Assembly: GCF_013033355.1 (NCBI RefSeq)
Contig: NZ_WQDY01000002.1
Span: 1-64,000, forward strand
Length of the DNA stretch: 64,000 nt
Direction: 5' to 3'
Origin: Ruegeria lacuscaerulensis
GTDB taxonomy: Bacteria > Pseudomonadota > Alphaproteobacteria > Rhodobacterales > Rhodobacteraceae
The stretch's first letter is position 1. The number at the start of each line of letters is the position of its first letter. Positions 63,181-64,000 of the stretch are shown one piece after another. The translations under genes were made by a program, and so were the position numbers. The notes beneath the pieces are model-generated. The model made no database searches, was not told the origin of the DNA, and saw only the letters and a program-made list of their open reading frames with translations.

Positions 63181-64000
63181 ATGAACGTAATTCTGATCCT
63201 TGTCCTTCTGATCGCCGTATTTTTCGTGGTCATGAATGTCTGGACCCGAAAACTGACCCGCGACGGGCTTGTCCGTGTTCCTCAACTGGGTCAGATCACT
63301 CCTGTGCGTGGGGGCAATATCCACTATGTCGAAAAAGGCGACCCCTCCAAACAGACGCTTGTGCTGATTCATGGCCTCGGTGGGCAGCTGCAACACTATA
63401 CCTATGCGATGGTCGACCTGCTGGCCGATGATTACCACGTCCTCGCTGTGGACCGCCCCGGCTGCGGCTACTCGACCCGCGATACTGCTGAACTGGGCCG
63501 GCTACCAGAACAGGGCCGCATGATACAGGAGTTTCTGGACACCAAAGGCGTGTCTGATGCAATCCTTGTCGGGCATTCGCTCGGGGGGGCGGTCTCATTG
63601 GCCATGGCATTGGACTATCCTGAAAAAACAAAAGCATTGGCCCTGCTGGCCCCGCTGACACAGGTGATGCCCGGGCCGCCCGCCGTGTTTAAACCGCTAG
63701 AGATCCGCACCCAATGGCTGCGCACCTTTATCGGCAACACCATTGCCGTTCCAATTGCCGCAAAAACTGCCCCACATACACTTAGCGCGGTGTTTGATCC
63801 CGAACCGGCGCCCAGTGATTTTCTCGACCGCGCTGGTGGGGCTTTGGGCCTGCGCGCTTCGGCATTCATAACCGCCTCGCAGGACATTGTCGGCATTGAC
63901 GAAAGCCTTGAGGGACAAGTGGCCCGCTACGGTGACCTCAAAACCCCCGGAGGCATCCTGTATGGCGCACAGGACGCGATCCTTTCACCCGAGGCACATG
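63181..64000 (+). CDS. Alpha/beta-fold hydrolase, cut by the window end
   Basis: Begins at ATG 63181, one base after the monooxygenase stop, and runs open to the end of the window, giving at least 273 residues. An N-terminal membrane anchor (VILILVLLIAVFFVVMNVW) precedes the hydrolase fold. The oxyanion block LIHGLGGQ and the nucleophile GHSLGGAV are present; the final YGAQDAILSPEAH is the expected acid-loop region. The catalytic His and C terminus lie beyond the window. It is probably co-transcribed with the monooxygenase and may hydrolyse its ester product. Confidence 0.82.
   Translation, partial: MNVILILVLLIAVFFVVMNVWTRKLTRDGLVRVPQLGQITPVRGGNIHYVEKGDPSKQTLVLIHGLGGQLQHYTYAMVDLLADDYHVLAVDRPGCGYSTRDTAELGRLPEQGRMIQEFLDTKGVSDAILVGHSLGGAVSLAMALDYPEKTKALALLAPLTQVMPGPPAVFKPLEIRTQWLRTFIGNTIAVPIAAKTAPHTLSAVFDPEPAPSDFLDRAGGALGLRASAFITASQDIVGIDESLEGQVARYGDLKTPGGILYGAQDAILSPEAH

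Overview
The window reads as chromosome from a marine alphaproteobacterium of the Rhodobacterales (Roseobacter group). This rests on gene order and family content: a pxpBCA set, dacF-like/clpS/hemF, a block of murA, DUF2948, hisD, UPF0262, LMW phosphatase, infA, maf, RNase E/G and yacG, and a methylated-amine cluster built from a MttB-like protein, a Rieske oxygenase and a FAD-GcvT dehydrogenase. No species can be named from sequence alone.

Layout. (1) 0.4-4.3 kb, plus strand: the 5-oxoprolinase genes pxpB-pxpC-pxpA, then an HPPD-like VOC dioxygenase. (2) 4.4-15.1 kb, core genes: a D,D-carboxypeptidase with a SPOR domain, a HAD hydrolase, clpS, a RsmC-like methyltransferase, a short-chain dehydrogenase whose catalytic lysine is replaced by threonine, hemF, two tandem small exported paralogues, the molybdate transporter modABC and a class V aminotransferase. 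(3) 15.1-36.4 kb, an accessory region that starts at tRNA-Val and ends at tRNA-Phe. It holds three decayed tyrosine integrases, the four-gene Anbu cluster (proteasome-like peptidase, transglutaminase-like protease, alpha-E protein, circularly permuted ATP-grasp), a YbaY-META lipoprotein gene with an in-frame amber codon, exported hydrolases, a phospholipase-D-like protein, and a possible operon of an MBL-fold hydrolase, an outer-membrane barrel, a membrane protein and a HupE/UreJ-type protein. A winged-helix/TPR-like membrane protein is transcribed away from that operon across a striking tandem palindrome. (4) 36.5-46.7 kb, the minus-strand housekeeping block from murA to yacG, followed by tRNA-Thr. 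(5) 46.8-64 kb, catabolic genes: a GlxA-type regulator; a GntR regulator with a DapA-like lyase, an aldehyde dehydrogenase and an amine oxidase; two SDRs; the MttB-like methyltransferase divergent from a LysR gene; the Rieske oxygenase; a FAD-GcvT demethylase; a Baeyer-Villiger-type monooxygenase; and an alpha/beta hydrolase cut by the window end.

How they work together. PxpABC hydrolyse 5-oxoproline. ModABC supply molybdate. The 54-62 kb genes look like oxidative and methyl-transfer demethylation of quaternary or tertiary amines (betaine, dimethylglycine or sarcosine type), with folate accepting the one-carbon units. The 49-53 kb operon probably oxidises an amine or amino-acid-derived aldehyde. 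The best candidate for something undescribed is the 29-36 kb locus (TPR protein, MBL hydrolase, barrel, membrane protein, HupE-like) with its paired GTGAGTCAC sites. Next come the paired small exported proteins at 10 kb and the repeat-bounded segment between the two related integrase remnants.
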